A DNA stretch of 64,000 bases from Mortierella alpina (Eukaryota; Mortierellomycota; Mortierellomycetes; Mortierellales; Mortierellaceae). The stretch is taken from NCBI GenBank assembly GCA_029449245.1, contig JANATF010000009.1, positions 1,240,001 to 1,304,000 of the forward strand. Reading direction: 5' to 3'. A program made the position numbers and the translations under genes. The notes beneath the pieces were generated by a model. The model was not told the DNA's origin. It searched no databases and saw only the letters and a program-made list of their open reading frames with translations. Of the stretch, positions 24,697 through 34,566 are shown one piece after another (positions within the stretch are counted from its first letter, which is position 1; every line of letters starts with the position of its first letter).

Positions 24697-25008
24697 GCCA
24701 TCGAGGAGTATATGCGCAAATGGATCTGGAACAGTCGATGCGAACTCACTGTCGACTGGGAGAAATCGGAAGGAATTACCACTGTGAGCAAACGCGCCCG
24801 AAGACGCACGAGTGTTGGGGACCACTCTGGGAGCAGTGGTGATTTCTCCGATCTATCCTTGAGACAGGGACTAGCGGTTGATGTGAAAGTGACAAATGCT
24901 GCAGCGGACGAGCGAGTCATTGGAAATTTTCATGGGAAGAACACACTCAATATTATGGAACGCCTTGGGAGGTTGCAAAGTTTGTTTTTGATCGACGACT
25001 CCGACTAA
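24697..25008 (+). other. Reading-frame fragment, possibly a terminal exon
   Basis: An open stretch following an AG acceptor-like site (TTTGTGCAG) encodes about 100 residues starting AIEEYMRKWIWNSRCEL, with a basic RARRR patch and an acidic end. There is no ATG and no recognisable upstream exon. It lies inside the inverted-repeat pair and may be a captured or decayed gene piece. Function unknown. Confidence 0.2.
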
Positions 25009-25144
25009 AAGAGGCCTAGTGTCCAACAGGTCACGTAGAGGACGGGTCCGGCCGTTCATGCGTCTGGGGTTATGAACACGGAGAGTTACTGGCCGGCGCA
25101 GACTGGCGGGTAGCGGAAGAACCGTGGCTGCTCAACTAACAATC

Positions 25145-25176
25145 TGCACTCACAGAGTGAGTATAAAACCTTATAC
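25145..25176 (-). repeat. Right arm of the 32-bp imperfect inverted repeat
   Basis: Reverse complement of 24069-24100 with about four mismatches. Immediately outside is ACAGGGTGCC, which resembles the start of many Tc1/mariner terminal repeats, but I could not find a partner end within the window. Confidence 0.5.
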
Positions 25177-25426
25177 AGGGTGCCTTCCTTTTATCCCGAA
25201 AAACGATGTTCGATCACCAGCTTTTTAACAGGAACTACTGTAACGGTGGGCCTCCGATAACCGGTATCGGTGTCTAAGAAGACACGGTCCTTGAAAATAA
25301 ACAGATCCTCCTTTTACCCTCCTCTGTGTGACCTTAGTTTTTAAACCTCTCAGCGATTTTAGCTCAGGCACATTGGGTTCTTGACACGCCACTCCGTCGT
25401 TGTCGTCACCTCCTCTACTCCTTCAA

Positions 25427-25792
25427 ATGGTGCGTCTGATCGCTGCACGCGACACTTTGATATGTTTCTTCCAAATCGTTAGCCCAAGCATCAGCATGCC
25501 TTCTAAAGAACCTAGGCACTCAGAAGACATGACTTCTTGCATGGATTATAATAGATTGAATACTAGATGTTCAAACTTCATACGTAGCGTTATGTGCTCT
25601 TGTAGCGAAAGGAATCTACGCGACGCGTTCATACACACTTTACAAGTGTTTCAACACGAAATAATAGTTTTCGGCTCGCACTTTCCACTGCAAGTTCATA
25701 GATGGACGTGTAAGAATCCTAGACATATGGGTTATTGCACCATCCAATGCAGAAGTGAAGAAAACAGAAAGCATATGTATGCTAGAGGGTGA
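25427..25792 (+). CDS. Hypothetical protein, weak (121 aa)
   Basis: ATG-started frame with ten cysteines, no signal peptide and no motif I recognise. It sits in the repeat-rich tract between inverted-repeat clusters, and the codon use looks unselected. Probably a chance frame or a relic. Confidence 0.15.
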   Translation: MVRLIAARDTLICFFQIVSPSISMPSKEPRHSEDMTSCMDYNRLNTRCSNFIRSVMCSCSERNLRDAFIHTLQVFQHEIIVFGSHFPLQVHRWTCKNPRHMGYCTIQCRSEENRKHMYARG

Positions 25793-25828
25793 GTGAACTG
25801 GGGGCAATTGTCCACCTTCTGCACCATA

Positions 25829-25945
25829 ATGCACTCACTGAGTTGCGTTTAGAGGTGAGTGAGTCTATCTTTTCGCAGAGGAAACTTAAAAGTTCACTCA
25901 GTATTGAGTGTGCATTTGGCGGACACTGACTGAGTGAATAGCTGC
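25829..25945. repeat. Cluster of ACTCA/TGAGT palindromes
   Basis: Within about 115 bases there are at least seven ACTCA or TGAGT pentamers, several as short palindromes (for example CACTCACTGAGT and CACTCAGTATTGAGTG). The same words occur next to both inverted-repeat arms at 24086-24125 and 25146-25160. This shared vocabulary suggests subterminal repeats of one transposon family. Confidence 0.5.
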
Positions 25946-26364
25946 AAGGAATGTTGATGCTGGCTAATCCAATTGTGTGAAGTTTGGCCGGGACGAGGAC
26001 AGCCTGGGCCTGAGCCTGCAGCACTGCTGCGGTGTTTGCATGGTCGGGGAACATGTGCGTGGCAATGGTCTCGATCTTTGCTTTGCTTTTGTGCAACAGT
26101 TGTGCCATTCAGTCAGAGTCACACCATGCCGAGGCCCTCTCACCCTGCAGAGCTTTCGTGAAGTTGACCTGGGGCATCGCAAGACGAGAGGCATTGAAAT
26201 CGGGTATGTTTACTGCAGCATAACGAGGTGTAACAATCGGGAGAATTCAACGTGTGCTATGTGAGAGGAGAGGCGTTTTTCGAGCACAACGAGGAATGCA
26301 TAGAACATCGTCGAGCTATGAATGTTCACTCTATTGCTTCTCTGCCTCATCAATCGCACTCGGA

Positions 26365-28107
26365 ATGGCCAGCGCAACCTATACGTCTGTGGTGACCAAG
26401 TCGACCATCCCTTCCCTCTATGCCTTCTACAAGGACCGATTGAGCAAGGAATTCCTGCCGCACGATCCCCTCACGACATTGTGGTTCAACTACAAAAACC
26501 ATTTCCGCACTGAGCAAATTGTCGCCCTTTCACAGCATCGCCCCATCAGCATCCAGTGGCTCCTGGAATCAACGCCCGAAAAGGACCTCACCTCGCCTAT
26601 CGCAGCAGAGGCGGCAAAACCACTCAAGGCTCAGTACGATTCCCCTGCAGAATACCACAAGGCTATTACCGACGCCGTCATCGCCTATCTCAAAGTCCAA
26701 ACAGGGTACAGCGGTGCGCGCGCACGTTCCAACGCGGACGCGGAACGTATCTGCGACTTGGTATACTCGGGCCTAAAGGCTTTCAGTCAACGTATTTTCA
26801 ACGATGACAGCAGCAGCAACGACAGCGGCAGCAGCAGCAGCAACAGCAGCAAGAGGAATTCGTTCTCGGTCGACAGTCTCTCCGCAATACACGCCCCGCA
26901 CGTCTTTGAGTACTTTTCTTACCTTCCCATCGTCGCAGCGATACACTGCATCGGCGATATAGCTTCCAGCTCACCCTTCTGGTGGTATGCCAACCAAGTC
27001 GCGACCTTAGTCCTCGTCACTGATGCCATCACTGAGTATAATAGCCAGGAACGGACAGCCCCCTATGGAGCGGTATTCCAGGCCATGACCGCAGATTTGC
27101 TCTACGGCCTGAGGCGGTTTGAGAATGTCTTTCAAACTGTCACAAGCTTCTCGCTCACTGCAGTCCAAGGCTTCCCCAGCGTCATCGACGCCGGTTTCTG
27201 GGAGTATGATAGTGATCTCGAACATCCGATCGACCAAATTTCCGGCAGCGAGCAAAATGCGGCCCTGTGTCTGTTCCGCAAGATGTTTCTGAGATGCAAC
27301 GATCCCTTCACGCTCACAGTTCTCGCATGTCCGCAGACTGTTGAAACCAGTCGGCGCCTGTACCGGTACCTTCGCGAATGTAAACGGGTTACAAGCCAAC
27401 TTCAAGCTAATGCCACCATTGTCTGCTCCTGCGAGACGTCCATCTGCTTTCGGCCTAAGCTCGACAAAGTGACCATGGACGTGTGTTACTCGATCACGCC
27501 TGACGGTCTACCGTGCTATAGACGCAGAGAGGTGATAGCGGTGTGCCTGATTTGGTTCGTCTCTGTCCTGGCTACTTTTTTTGGTTTGGCGTGGAATCCC
27601 GAGGTTGTCGAAAAGTACAACGTAGATCCTGCTGGAACTGCATCGTTGGTAATCTTGTTTATGGGCCTGGTGGTATCTGGGTACAAGATGCTTCGGACCG
27701 ACCTATGGAGCTGGTTCGATTTTGTACGCGGGAGATATATGTCCAAGGAGTTCCACGACTGTCGCGTGCCCGTAGAGCACGCTACCATCGTCCGCTTGCT
27801 GAATGACGACCGCCATCATTTTGCGCCGTTGGTTCTGAGAACGAAAAATAGCTTTCTGCTGGGGGACCGTCAAGGCAGTTTCAAATTTGATGTTGATATT
27901 TCAATGGAGGACATGCGCAGCGCTGGAATGATGAACTACACGGATGGTAACCATTACTACCTGTTTGACCCGTTCAGAGGTGGGCGCGATGGACTGGCAC
28001 TGTACAGAGTACTACAGATATCTGCAGGCGTCTACCATGTTGACGACGAGGCCGTGCAGAAGGTCAAGCCCATCAGAATTGCGACGATTACCGGGAAGAT
28101 TGTCTAA
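26365..28107 (+). CDS. Orphan membrane protein with two C-terminal spans (580 aa)
   Basis: Single exon. The ATG at 26365 (MASATYTSVVTKS) has a good context; in-frame ATGs at 26296 and further upstream are possible but the sequence there looks untranslated. The first 380 residues are globular, with a short (CAG)n-encoded Ser/Asn stretch near residues 150-170. Two hydrophobic segments follow (AVCLIWFVSVLATFFGLAW and ASLVILFMGLVVSGYKM), and then about 130 soluble residues. There is no signal peptide, and the catalytic motif of any family I know is absent. The full-length, well-composed frame makes it a real gene of unknown function. Confidence 0.65.
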   Translation: MASATYTSVVTKSTIPSLYAFYKDRLSKEFLPHDPLTTLWFNYKNHFRTEQIVALSQHRPISIQWLLESTPEKDLTSPIAAEAAKPLKAQYDSPAEYHKAITDAVIAYLKVQTGYSGARARSNADAERICDLVYSGLKAFSQRIFNDDSSSNDSGSSSSNSSKRNSFSVDSLSAIHAPHVFEYFSYLPIVAAIHCIGDIASSSPFWWYANQVATLVLVTDAITEYNSQERTAPYGAVFQAMTADLLYGLRRFENVFQTVTSFSLTAVQGFPSVIDAGFWEYDSDLEHPIDQISGSEQNAALCLFRKMFLRCNDPFTLTVLACPQTVETSRRLYRYLRECKRVTSQLQANATIVCSCETSICFRPKLDKVTMDVCYSITPDGLPCYRRREVIAVCLIWFVSVLATFFGLAWNPEVVEKYNVDPAGTASLVILFMGLVVSGYKMLRTDLWSWFDFVRGRYMSKEFHDCRVPVEHATIVRLLNDDRHHFAPLVLRTKNSFLLGDRQGSFKFDVDISMEDMRSAGMMNYTDGNHYYLFDPFRGGRDGLALYRVLQISAGVYHVDDEAVQKVKPIRIATITGKIV

Positions 28108-28853
28108 TTTCCGTCGTGGTCCACATGAAAGGCAGTCTATCGTTGAGATATATACCTATCGCCGGCTACCTGTTTAACGGGGTTCGTGCAGCCAGAAATA
28201 AACATTTGTGCCATTGATAGACACTAAAATTATAATCTACTGTACATGCGTGCGTATCAACAATGCTCTTCGAGCTACTTAGTACATGGAACACGATTGC
28301 GTAGCAACGATGTGTTTCCTTTCCACCGTGTGTACTCTAGGAGACCTGTAGACTACAGACCAGCAGATACGGAATCTGTGCGAGCTTATAGATTGGCGCT
28401 TTTGTACCTAAATATAGTGCTAAGGTCCTATTCCCGGATCACTCACAAGGTGGCAGTCGCGAAACTCCATGACGCAAAAGTCCCGGCTGGACTATTTTCA
28501 ACAAAGATAGACAGCTAGCCTCCAGCGAACGTCTCCGATTCCGGGCGTAGGTTTTGCCTCCAAGTCCCTGCATTATTTTTGAGTGGCTGCACTGGAACCT
28601 GTATGTATCTGTTTTGTGGTACAAGGGTAAAAAAAAATACTCGTTCAAGGACCGTCTACGCCACATCTACCTCTCGATCACGTTCAGTCCCGCTAATCTA
28701 AAGAGGCGTGTGTTATATAAACCCTTCGAACAGCCGCAAAGAAGGAAGATCTTACGGTACTCCGGAACTCTTGGACTCTTGCTGCATTTCCCCCACACTT
28801 GTCACCTGCCTCCTTTTAACAATCGACGACGAATAAATCACATACACACACAG

Positions 28854-29949
28854 ATGGTGCGGTTCCTCATCCTCTTTTCACTGGCTGTCGTCATCCTCAC
28901 CCTCGCCAGCGGAGCGGTTGGATTTTCAATTAATGACTATCCTAAGCCAACGAAGCTAGTCTCCGTCTACCATCCACGAGTTAAGCAATGGCTGAAAGAG
29001 ATCGACCTCACTGGTGCGCCAGATGTACCCCTTGGCCCGTTCGATCCAACTAACTGCACAGTTCGACCCACACAACCCGCCAAGGAAGAGTAAGACATCC
29101 CGAGCACGAAATGGACAGTGATCTCTTCTACAACAGTTACTTGATGGCGTTCGCTCTAACGCGCTGTCTTTTCTTTTACTCTATAGTTGTAATTCGTCTT
29201 GTGGTGAATGTACCGACGACGACGTTATCGCATGTCAACTCCCGAATACTTGGGGACTGACCTTCGATGACGGACCCAGAAATACAACAGTACCACTGCT
29301 CGACTTCCTCAAGACCCACAATATAAAGGCGACATTCTTCGTGATGGGTTCCAACGCAGTCCAGTTCCCAGAAATCCTAAAGCGTGAGGTTGCCGAGGGT
29401 CACCACATCGCTTCCCACACCTGGTCCCACCACGCCCTGACCACACTGACGAATGAGGAAATTGTTGCCGAGATGAAGTGGACCGAGCAAGCGATCTTTG
29501 ACATCACGGGCATTCGCCCCAAATATATGCGAGCACCGTACGGCGACATAGATGCGCGCGTGCGCTTTGTTCTCCGCAAGCTGGGCGTCATCCCTGTCGG
29601 CTGGGAAGACGACTTTGATACCAAGGACTGGGATACGACCCTCAACGACACTGCGGTTATCTCACGTTTTACCGGCGTCCTTGACAAATATGTGGCGGGC
29701 AACAAGACAAAGGGTTTCTACTGTCTCGAACACGATATGACCGACGCAGTCGTTCACCGTGCATTTAAACTCGTTCCTCTCGGATGGGAGCGCAAGATCG
29801 AGTATGCCACCGTAGCGCAATGCCAGAACGATAGCCATCCTTACCAGGATGCTAGCATGATGAGGCCATCTCAAGGGGTGGTCCTCGCGAGCACCTGGCT
29901 GGCATGGGCGGCAGCAGCGGCGGCCTCCTTTACTGCTGTACTCGTATGA
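28854..29949 (+). CDS. Chitin/polysaccharide deacetylase, GPI-anchored (332 aa, 2 exons)
   Basis: Exons 28854-29089 and 29187-29949 join in frame to 332 codons. A signal peptide (FLILFSLAVVILTLASGAVG) precedes a cysteine-containing linker (CNSSCGECTDDDVIAC) and the carbohydrate esterase 4 (NodB) domain. The catalytic signatures are TFDDGP (base and metal Asp), SHTWSHH (metal His pair) and RAPYGD. The C-terminus is a hydrophobic tail (LASTWLAWAAAAAASFTAV) after a Ser-containing cleavage region, as for GPI anchoring. Enzymes of this family remove N-acetyl groups from chitin in the wall to give chitosan; zygomycete-type walls are rich in chitosan. Surface location is inferred from the two targeting signals. 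The family is certain, the precise substrate likely. Confidence 0.9.
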
Positions 29950-31712
29950 ATATGCCCAATTTTACTTTGCCAGCCTCCATGTACATAGACAATTAGAGGA
30001 TAGACTTTTGACATTACAGAAATATACGGTTACTGTACACATGCAAGTACTTCGTACTCTTTATGTATAAGCTGCAACGTGCACCGCGCCTGTGCTGGAT
30101 TGATAGGCACACGTACACATGCGCACGTACTCTAATTTCCCCACGACATAGAACGCGCTTTCTTGTGATCTATAATCTATCAAGCGGATGTGAAAAACGG
30201 TGCAATTTGACGTCTAAGATTAGGATAGGGCTATCTGCAACATAGTACTCTATGACGACCCCAGAGACTAGAACTCTGCAAGAAGAAGATTAGATCGACA
30301 AATAAGAATGTTAACTAAAGTGGAGGATGCGATACAGGACACTGAACTTGTGCTTTTCGAGCGCGACTTTGTGCCTTCCATGCAAGCTTCCAAGAAGATA
30401 GGTCACCTTTTGATTGCTGGCTAGTAACTCAAGGGGAATTCTGAGTAAAGGATTTTGGAAGTCCCCAATGCTGCTGTGCGTAGTTTTGTCTGTCACTTCG
30501 TCGTGCTGGCTGGTGATTCCGGTGAGAAAGTGTATATCCATCTGTACAGCACGTGTATACATGACATCTCGCCTGCACCTGTCTCGCGAGTCGTCATGAT
30601 TGTTACATCTTTCATGTATATTTTGTTGCTTTAGGTAAAGTCCGGACATTGTTGTATATCCATATACTGTACGACTCAAAAGGATCGAGGCAAAGACCGG
30701 ACATGAATGACATTGTTGTCGTGTAGATTGATCAATGTGAACCTCTTCTGGGAGAAGTAACAGGGCTTTGTCAAGGGGAATGAATACCACGCCAAAAATG
30801 TTTGGACCGTCTACCATGTTTGCAAATCCTTAGCCCCGCTGATATAGGTTTTGCATATCAAAGGCATCTACACGAGCTTAGCTGATTTGCACTGCATGCC
30901 GTCGGCCTTGGAGCAAGGGGTTGGATGCTGTTTTGGCATACATGTAATTCAAAGAGACTGACAGCATGATAAGTCTATGGGAAAGGCAGGATGGACTTGG
31001 TAGCTATGCATGAGCCCTTGAACTCATGGCGAAGCGAATGGTCAACATGTGCAGCGACACGGCTTGCAGACTACTAACTGGACTCACAATGTATTAGGCT
31101 CCTTAGTCGACGCCCCTTCTTCACGAACAGCAGCTATTCCTGATGTAAATCATAGGACCATGTAAGACCTTCGACTATAGTCTATAGTGCATAGCCCTGG
31201 GTGGTTTTGAATTGACTAATGCTCGACCAAGCCCTAGGCCCTTGTCATCATTGCAGTTCTGCCTAGAACTTGTGGACTTTCTATGACAACCTCTGGAGGC
31301 ACGAGATACCCGTTGGGAAACAGAACCTGATTTACCAAAGCCGGCACACGAGTAGGTGTTGGTTGCGCGACTTCAGCAGGATATTGAGTAAAAGGTTTCG
31401 TTTCACGGCTGTGCGCATGCGGTTGATGACATCTCGGTTCTCATTGAAGTGACCCAGATGAATGAGGATTTGGAGCGCACGAGCCGAGTTAGTTCAAGTG
31501 GAATGAGTGAGTTGTGTGTTGTCCTATAGCCCCAGTCATCCCCCCTACCGCCTTGATATGCTGCGCCTCTGGTGTAGGTTTCTGTGGTATTTATGCGTGA
31601 GTGAAGGGTAGATTCTAAGCGGCTAAGTACAAGGTGCCAGCTTGCTGACGTAACGATGCGGTGGGGGTTTTCAATGATGGTCTTTCTTCGTTTTCCATGC
31701 TTTTATACTACT
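29950..31712. other. Intergenic region
   Basis: 1.76 kb without a convincing gene. It includes the 3' flanks of the deacetylase (plus) and of the bisphosphatase (minus). One minus-strand frame at 30311-30817 is noted separately. Confidence 0.4.
30311..30817 (-). CDS. Hypothetical protein, weak (168 aa)
   Basis: The longest ATG-started frame of its intergenic region. It begins MVDGPNIFGVVFIPLDKALL and has no signal peptide, membrane span or motif I recognise. Composition is unremarkable and there are no intron signals. It may be a short lineage-specific gene or a chance frame. Confidence 0.2.
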   Translation of the reverse strand: MVDGPNIFGVVFIPLDKALLLLPEEVHIDQSTRQQCHSCPVFASILLSRTVYGYTTMSGLYLKQQNIHERCNNHDDSRDRCRRDVMYTRAVQMDIHFLTGITSQHDEVTDKTTHSSIGDFQNPLLRIPLELLASNQKVTYLLGSLHGRHKVALEKHKFSVLYRILHFS

Positions 31713-33408
31713 TTAAGCCTCAGCCCGGTAGAAGGCCTCGACCTCCTCAACGTCCTCCTTGCTGCCCAGGAAAATGGGTGAGCGCGAGTGAATGGTCTCG
31801 GGCTGGACATCCAACATTCTCATGCGACCAGTTGTGGCACGGCCGCCGGCCTGCTCGACCAAGAAAGCCATGGGGAAGCACTCGTACAGAATACGAAGCT
31901 TTCCGCTCTTGGACTTGCTGTCTGCTGGGTAACAGAAGATACCTCCGTAGAGCATTGTGCGATGGACATCTGCAACCATCGATCCGACATAACGGGCCGA
32001 GTAAGCCTTCTTGGGCTCTTGAGGGAACTTGAGCGAGTGGAAGTACTTTGTGCACGCAGCGTCCCAGTACATAGAGTTGCCCTCATTAACGGCATAGATC
32101 TTTCCGCGCGAGGGGATTTGAATCTGAAGGTAGGCAACGTCATTGTCAGTCTTGTACTTTTGATAGTCGAGATTTTATCCATGTCTCCATCATATCATTC
32201 ATTGGATTGGGCACTTACGTCGGGGTGGGTGAGGATGAACTCGCCGATCTCCGTGTCGAGAGTGTAGCCGTTGACACCCTTGCCGGTTGTCATTACCATC
32301 GTAGAGCAAGATCCATAGGTGCAGTATCCTGCGGCAACCATCTCTGAGCCAGGGCGGAGAACGTCGGAGATCTGACCAGTCGAGCCCTCCTTCTATTATG
32401 AGCAGTTTCCGATGAGACGTGTGTTAGCCATCGTGTACGGTGCATTCATGTTCTTTTTAGCCATGGCGGTTCCTGTTTTTGCACGCAGTCGGTGCAAGGA
32501 AACGATGAATCATCATTCAGGGCAAGGGAAGTGCGGGGAACCCGACCCAAAAATAAAATAGCTGCCTTGCCCTATCCAATCACAATCCGCTTACACCCCG
32601 GTCGGGGCTTTACAACTGCAAAAGCACTCTGAAAAGACGCTCGACAGATCCAAGCCTGACGTGTGTGTGTGGCTGCCACGAGTGGCGCTCACTGCTCCAT
32701 CTGCGCAGTGGAGGCGTACAAAAACACGACTAGGAGGCTAGGAGGTGGCAGATATGCCATCGGCCTAATCACGCTCGGCAGTCGAAGCGTGTTCTAAACT
32801 ACCTTTCTGAACCCCACAGAAAAAGAAAAAGGAAAAGAAGAGAAAACGACAAACGGCATAGAGGCAGCATCAACTTACGACTTTGTAGATTCCAAAGATG
32901 GTTCCGATCGAGACACCGCAATCAATGTTGGAGCTTCCGTCAAGGGGATCAAAGACGACACAGTACTTGCCGCGGTGCTGGGTCTCAACAAAGATGGCCT
33001 CCTCGTCTTCCTCCGAGACCATGACCGCGACCTTGTTTGACGAACGGAGAGCGTTGACAAAAATCTCGTTGGCGATCACGTCCAGCTTCTTCTGCTCCTC
33101 GCCCTGAACGTTGGAGGAGTTGGCAAGACCGGTCCTATTGTGCATGAATGTAAGATGGGTTGACGTAAGACGCTTGGGTCTACAATGTCAAGACTAATGT
33201 CACGGCTTGCCCATCTGGTCCATGTGCGCTTGCCGTACATGCTGATCAAGCTAGCCTTGCGGACGTTGGAAGCGACAAACTTGCAGCCGAGCTGGATGGC
33301 AGTGAGGAGGAGGGTGAGGTCACCGGAGGCCTCCTTGTAGTGCTCGACCTGGTCCTGGAAGACGTGGCGGGTGAGGGTGATCAGGTTGGTCTTGGATGGG
33401 TCGGACAT
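31713..33408 (-). CDS. FBP1: Fructose-1,6-bisphosphatase (336 aa, 4 exons)
   Basis: Exons 33408-33239, 33134-32879, 32392-32219 and 32123-31713 join in frame to 336 codons, the usual length. The metal and substrate motifs are in place: [13 protein letters not shown], the [10 protein letters not shown] strand, GEFILTHPD and the C-terminal [11 protein letters not shown] with substrate-phosphate residues. The enzyme converts fructose-1,6-bisphosphate to fructose-6-phosphate, the committed step of gluconeogenesis in the cytosol. In yeast the gene is glucose-repressed; here a CCCCG-N2-CGGGG palindrome (32596-32607) lies in the unusually long second intron (486 bases). Intron 1 was placed at an AT|GTACGG donor because the join then gives [18 protein letters not shown], exactly the family spacing. 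Confidence 0.95.
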
Positions 33409-34566
33409 GGCTGCGGAGTGTCGAGACGTTGCTGGCTGGGGAGAGCGAATGGGAGCAGGGTGAGGATGGAGGTGGATGTGCAGGGAAAGTAAGGAAGGGA
33501 GAGAGAAGAGAAGCGTGTGAGATGCAGGAAAAGTGAGAGAAATAAAATTAGGGACACAGGGGGGAAAGTTGGGCAAATCACACGGATGCACCGAAAAAAT
33601 AGAAAAAATAGCACGCCTGTGGCCACCCCCAGCAGAAACGAAAAAGGTTGCCCAGGGCCATCGAGCTCGCAGCACGGCTTTGGCAATTGCCGCGTTCCTG
33701 TGTACAGTACCCGTAATCTTGTACAGTAATCCCGTAATGCCCATTCTTCACAGTGGCCCTCCCCCCTCTACAGTGTGTTTGTTGGAGGCCGAGACGAGCG
33801 TCTGGGTTCAAGAGAGGCGGCCCTAGTCTCCCGAGTCGTTCCGGGCTCAGCATGTGTCTGCAGAAATAGTTTAAGCTTCCTGCCCATGGACTCGTGCAAA
33901 AAAAAAAAGCACCGCACTGTGTACTGTACTGCAGCCTTGATATTCCCACGGGTCGAGAGTCTCTCGTCTGTGTTGCTGAGTTTTTGCGCACTGTTCAGGA
34001 AAATGCGGGGTAACTTGCATGTTGGCCTGCTACTCACATGCTGCATGGAAAGGGTACCTGAATAGTTGGAGAACCCTCATTCATAGCATGGGCGAAACCG
34101 TCGAATTGCGGATGGAAGACCTATGGAACGCCCAATTGAGTAGCCCGACAATACCCATAAAGGGCTGCTTGTATCATGGATCTCCCCTCTCGAGCGTCAA
34201 CGGCAATCCACAGAAGACTGCACTGCATCCATGTCCAAACAGGAAGAAACACCTGCGTCAATGAGGCATCCCGATGATTTCCAGGCGGATACTGTAGAGA
34301 CGATATTGGGCAAGGGCTACCGTTCTACGCGCTAGCTGCGAACCGACCAACGAAGGGTCAAACTGATGCGTAACCCTCAAGATGTTCATGTGCGTACTAT
34401 GTCTGTACTGAACTACATTGTCTACATTCTTTGTTTCCTCAAAGAGGAACAGCACAGGGCGCTTTCTATACCCCTGACCAATCCAAACTCCTTACTCCCA
34501 TTTCTAATCAATCGCACTTTCGAAAACAACCCACGCAAGGCTGACGCGACCCATCAACGCATTACC
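33409..34566. other. Divergent promoter region of FBP1 and the CorA-like gene
   Basis: The two genes diverge from this region of about 1.2 kb. A run of A near 33898 and pyrimidine-rich stretches are seen. No gene is supported. Confidence 0.45.

Noticed and set aside
25174-25215. Tc1/mariner end (TACAGGGTGCC)
   Set aside because: Looks like a terminal repeat start, but no matching inverted end or transposase is found in the window.
26254-26364. Longer N-terminus for the orphan two-span protein
   Set aside because: The upstream codons look untranslated (Cys/Ser/Arg mix, no signal peptide), and the ATG at 26365 has better context.
34366-34566. Upstream start for the CorA-like gene
   Set aside because: The frame is open and has an ATG, but it crosses a CCAAT-containing promoter-like stretch. 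The ATG at 34567 with ACC before it is preferred; not fully excluded.
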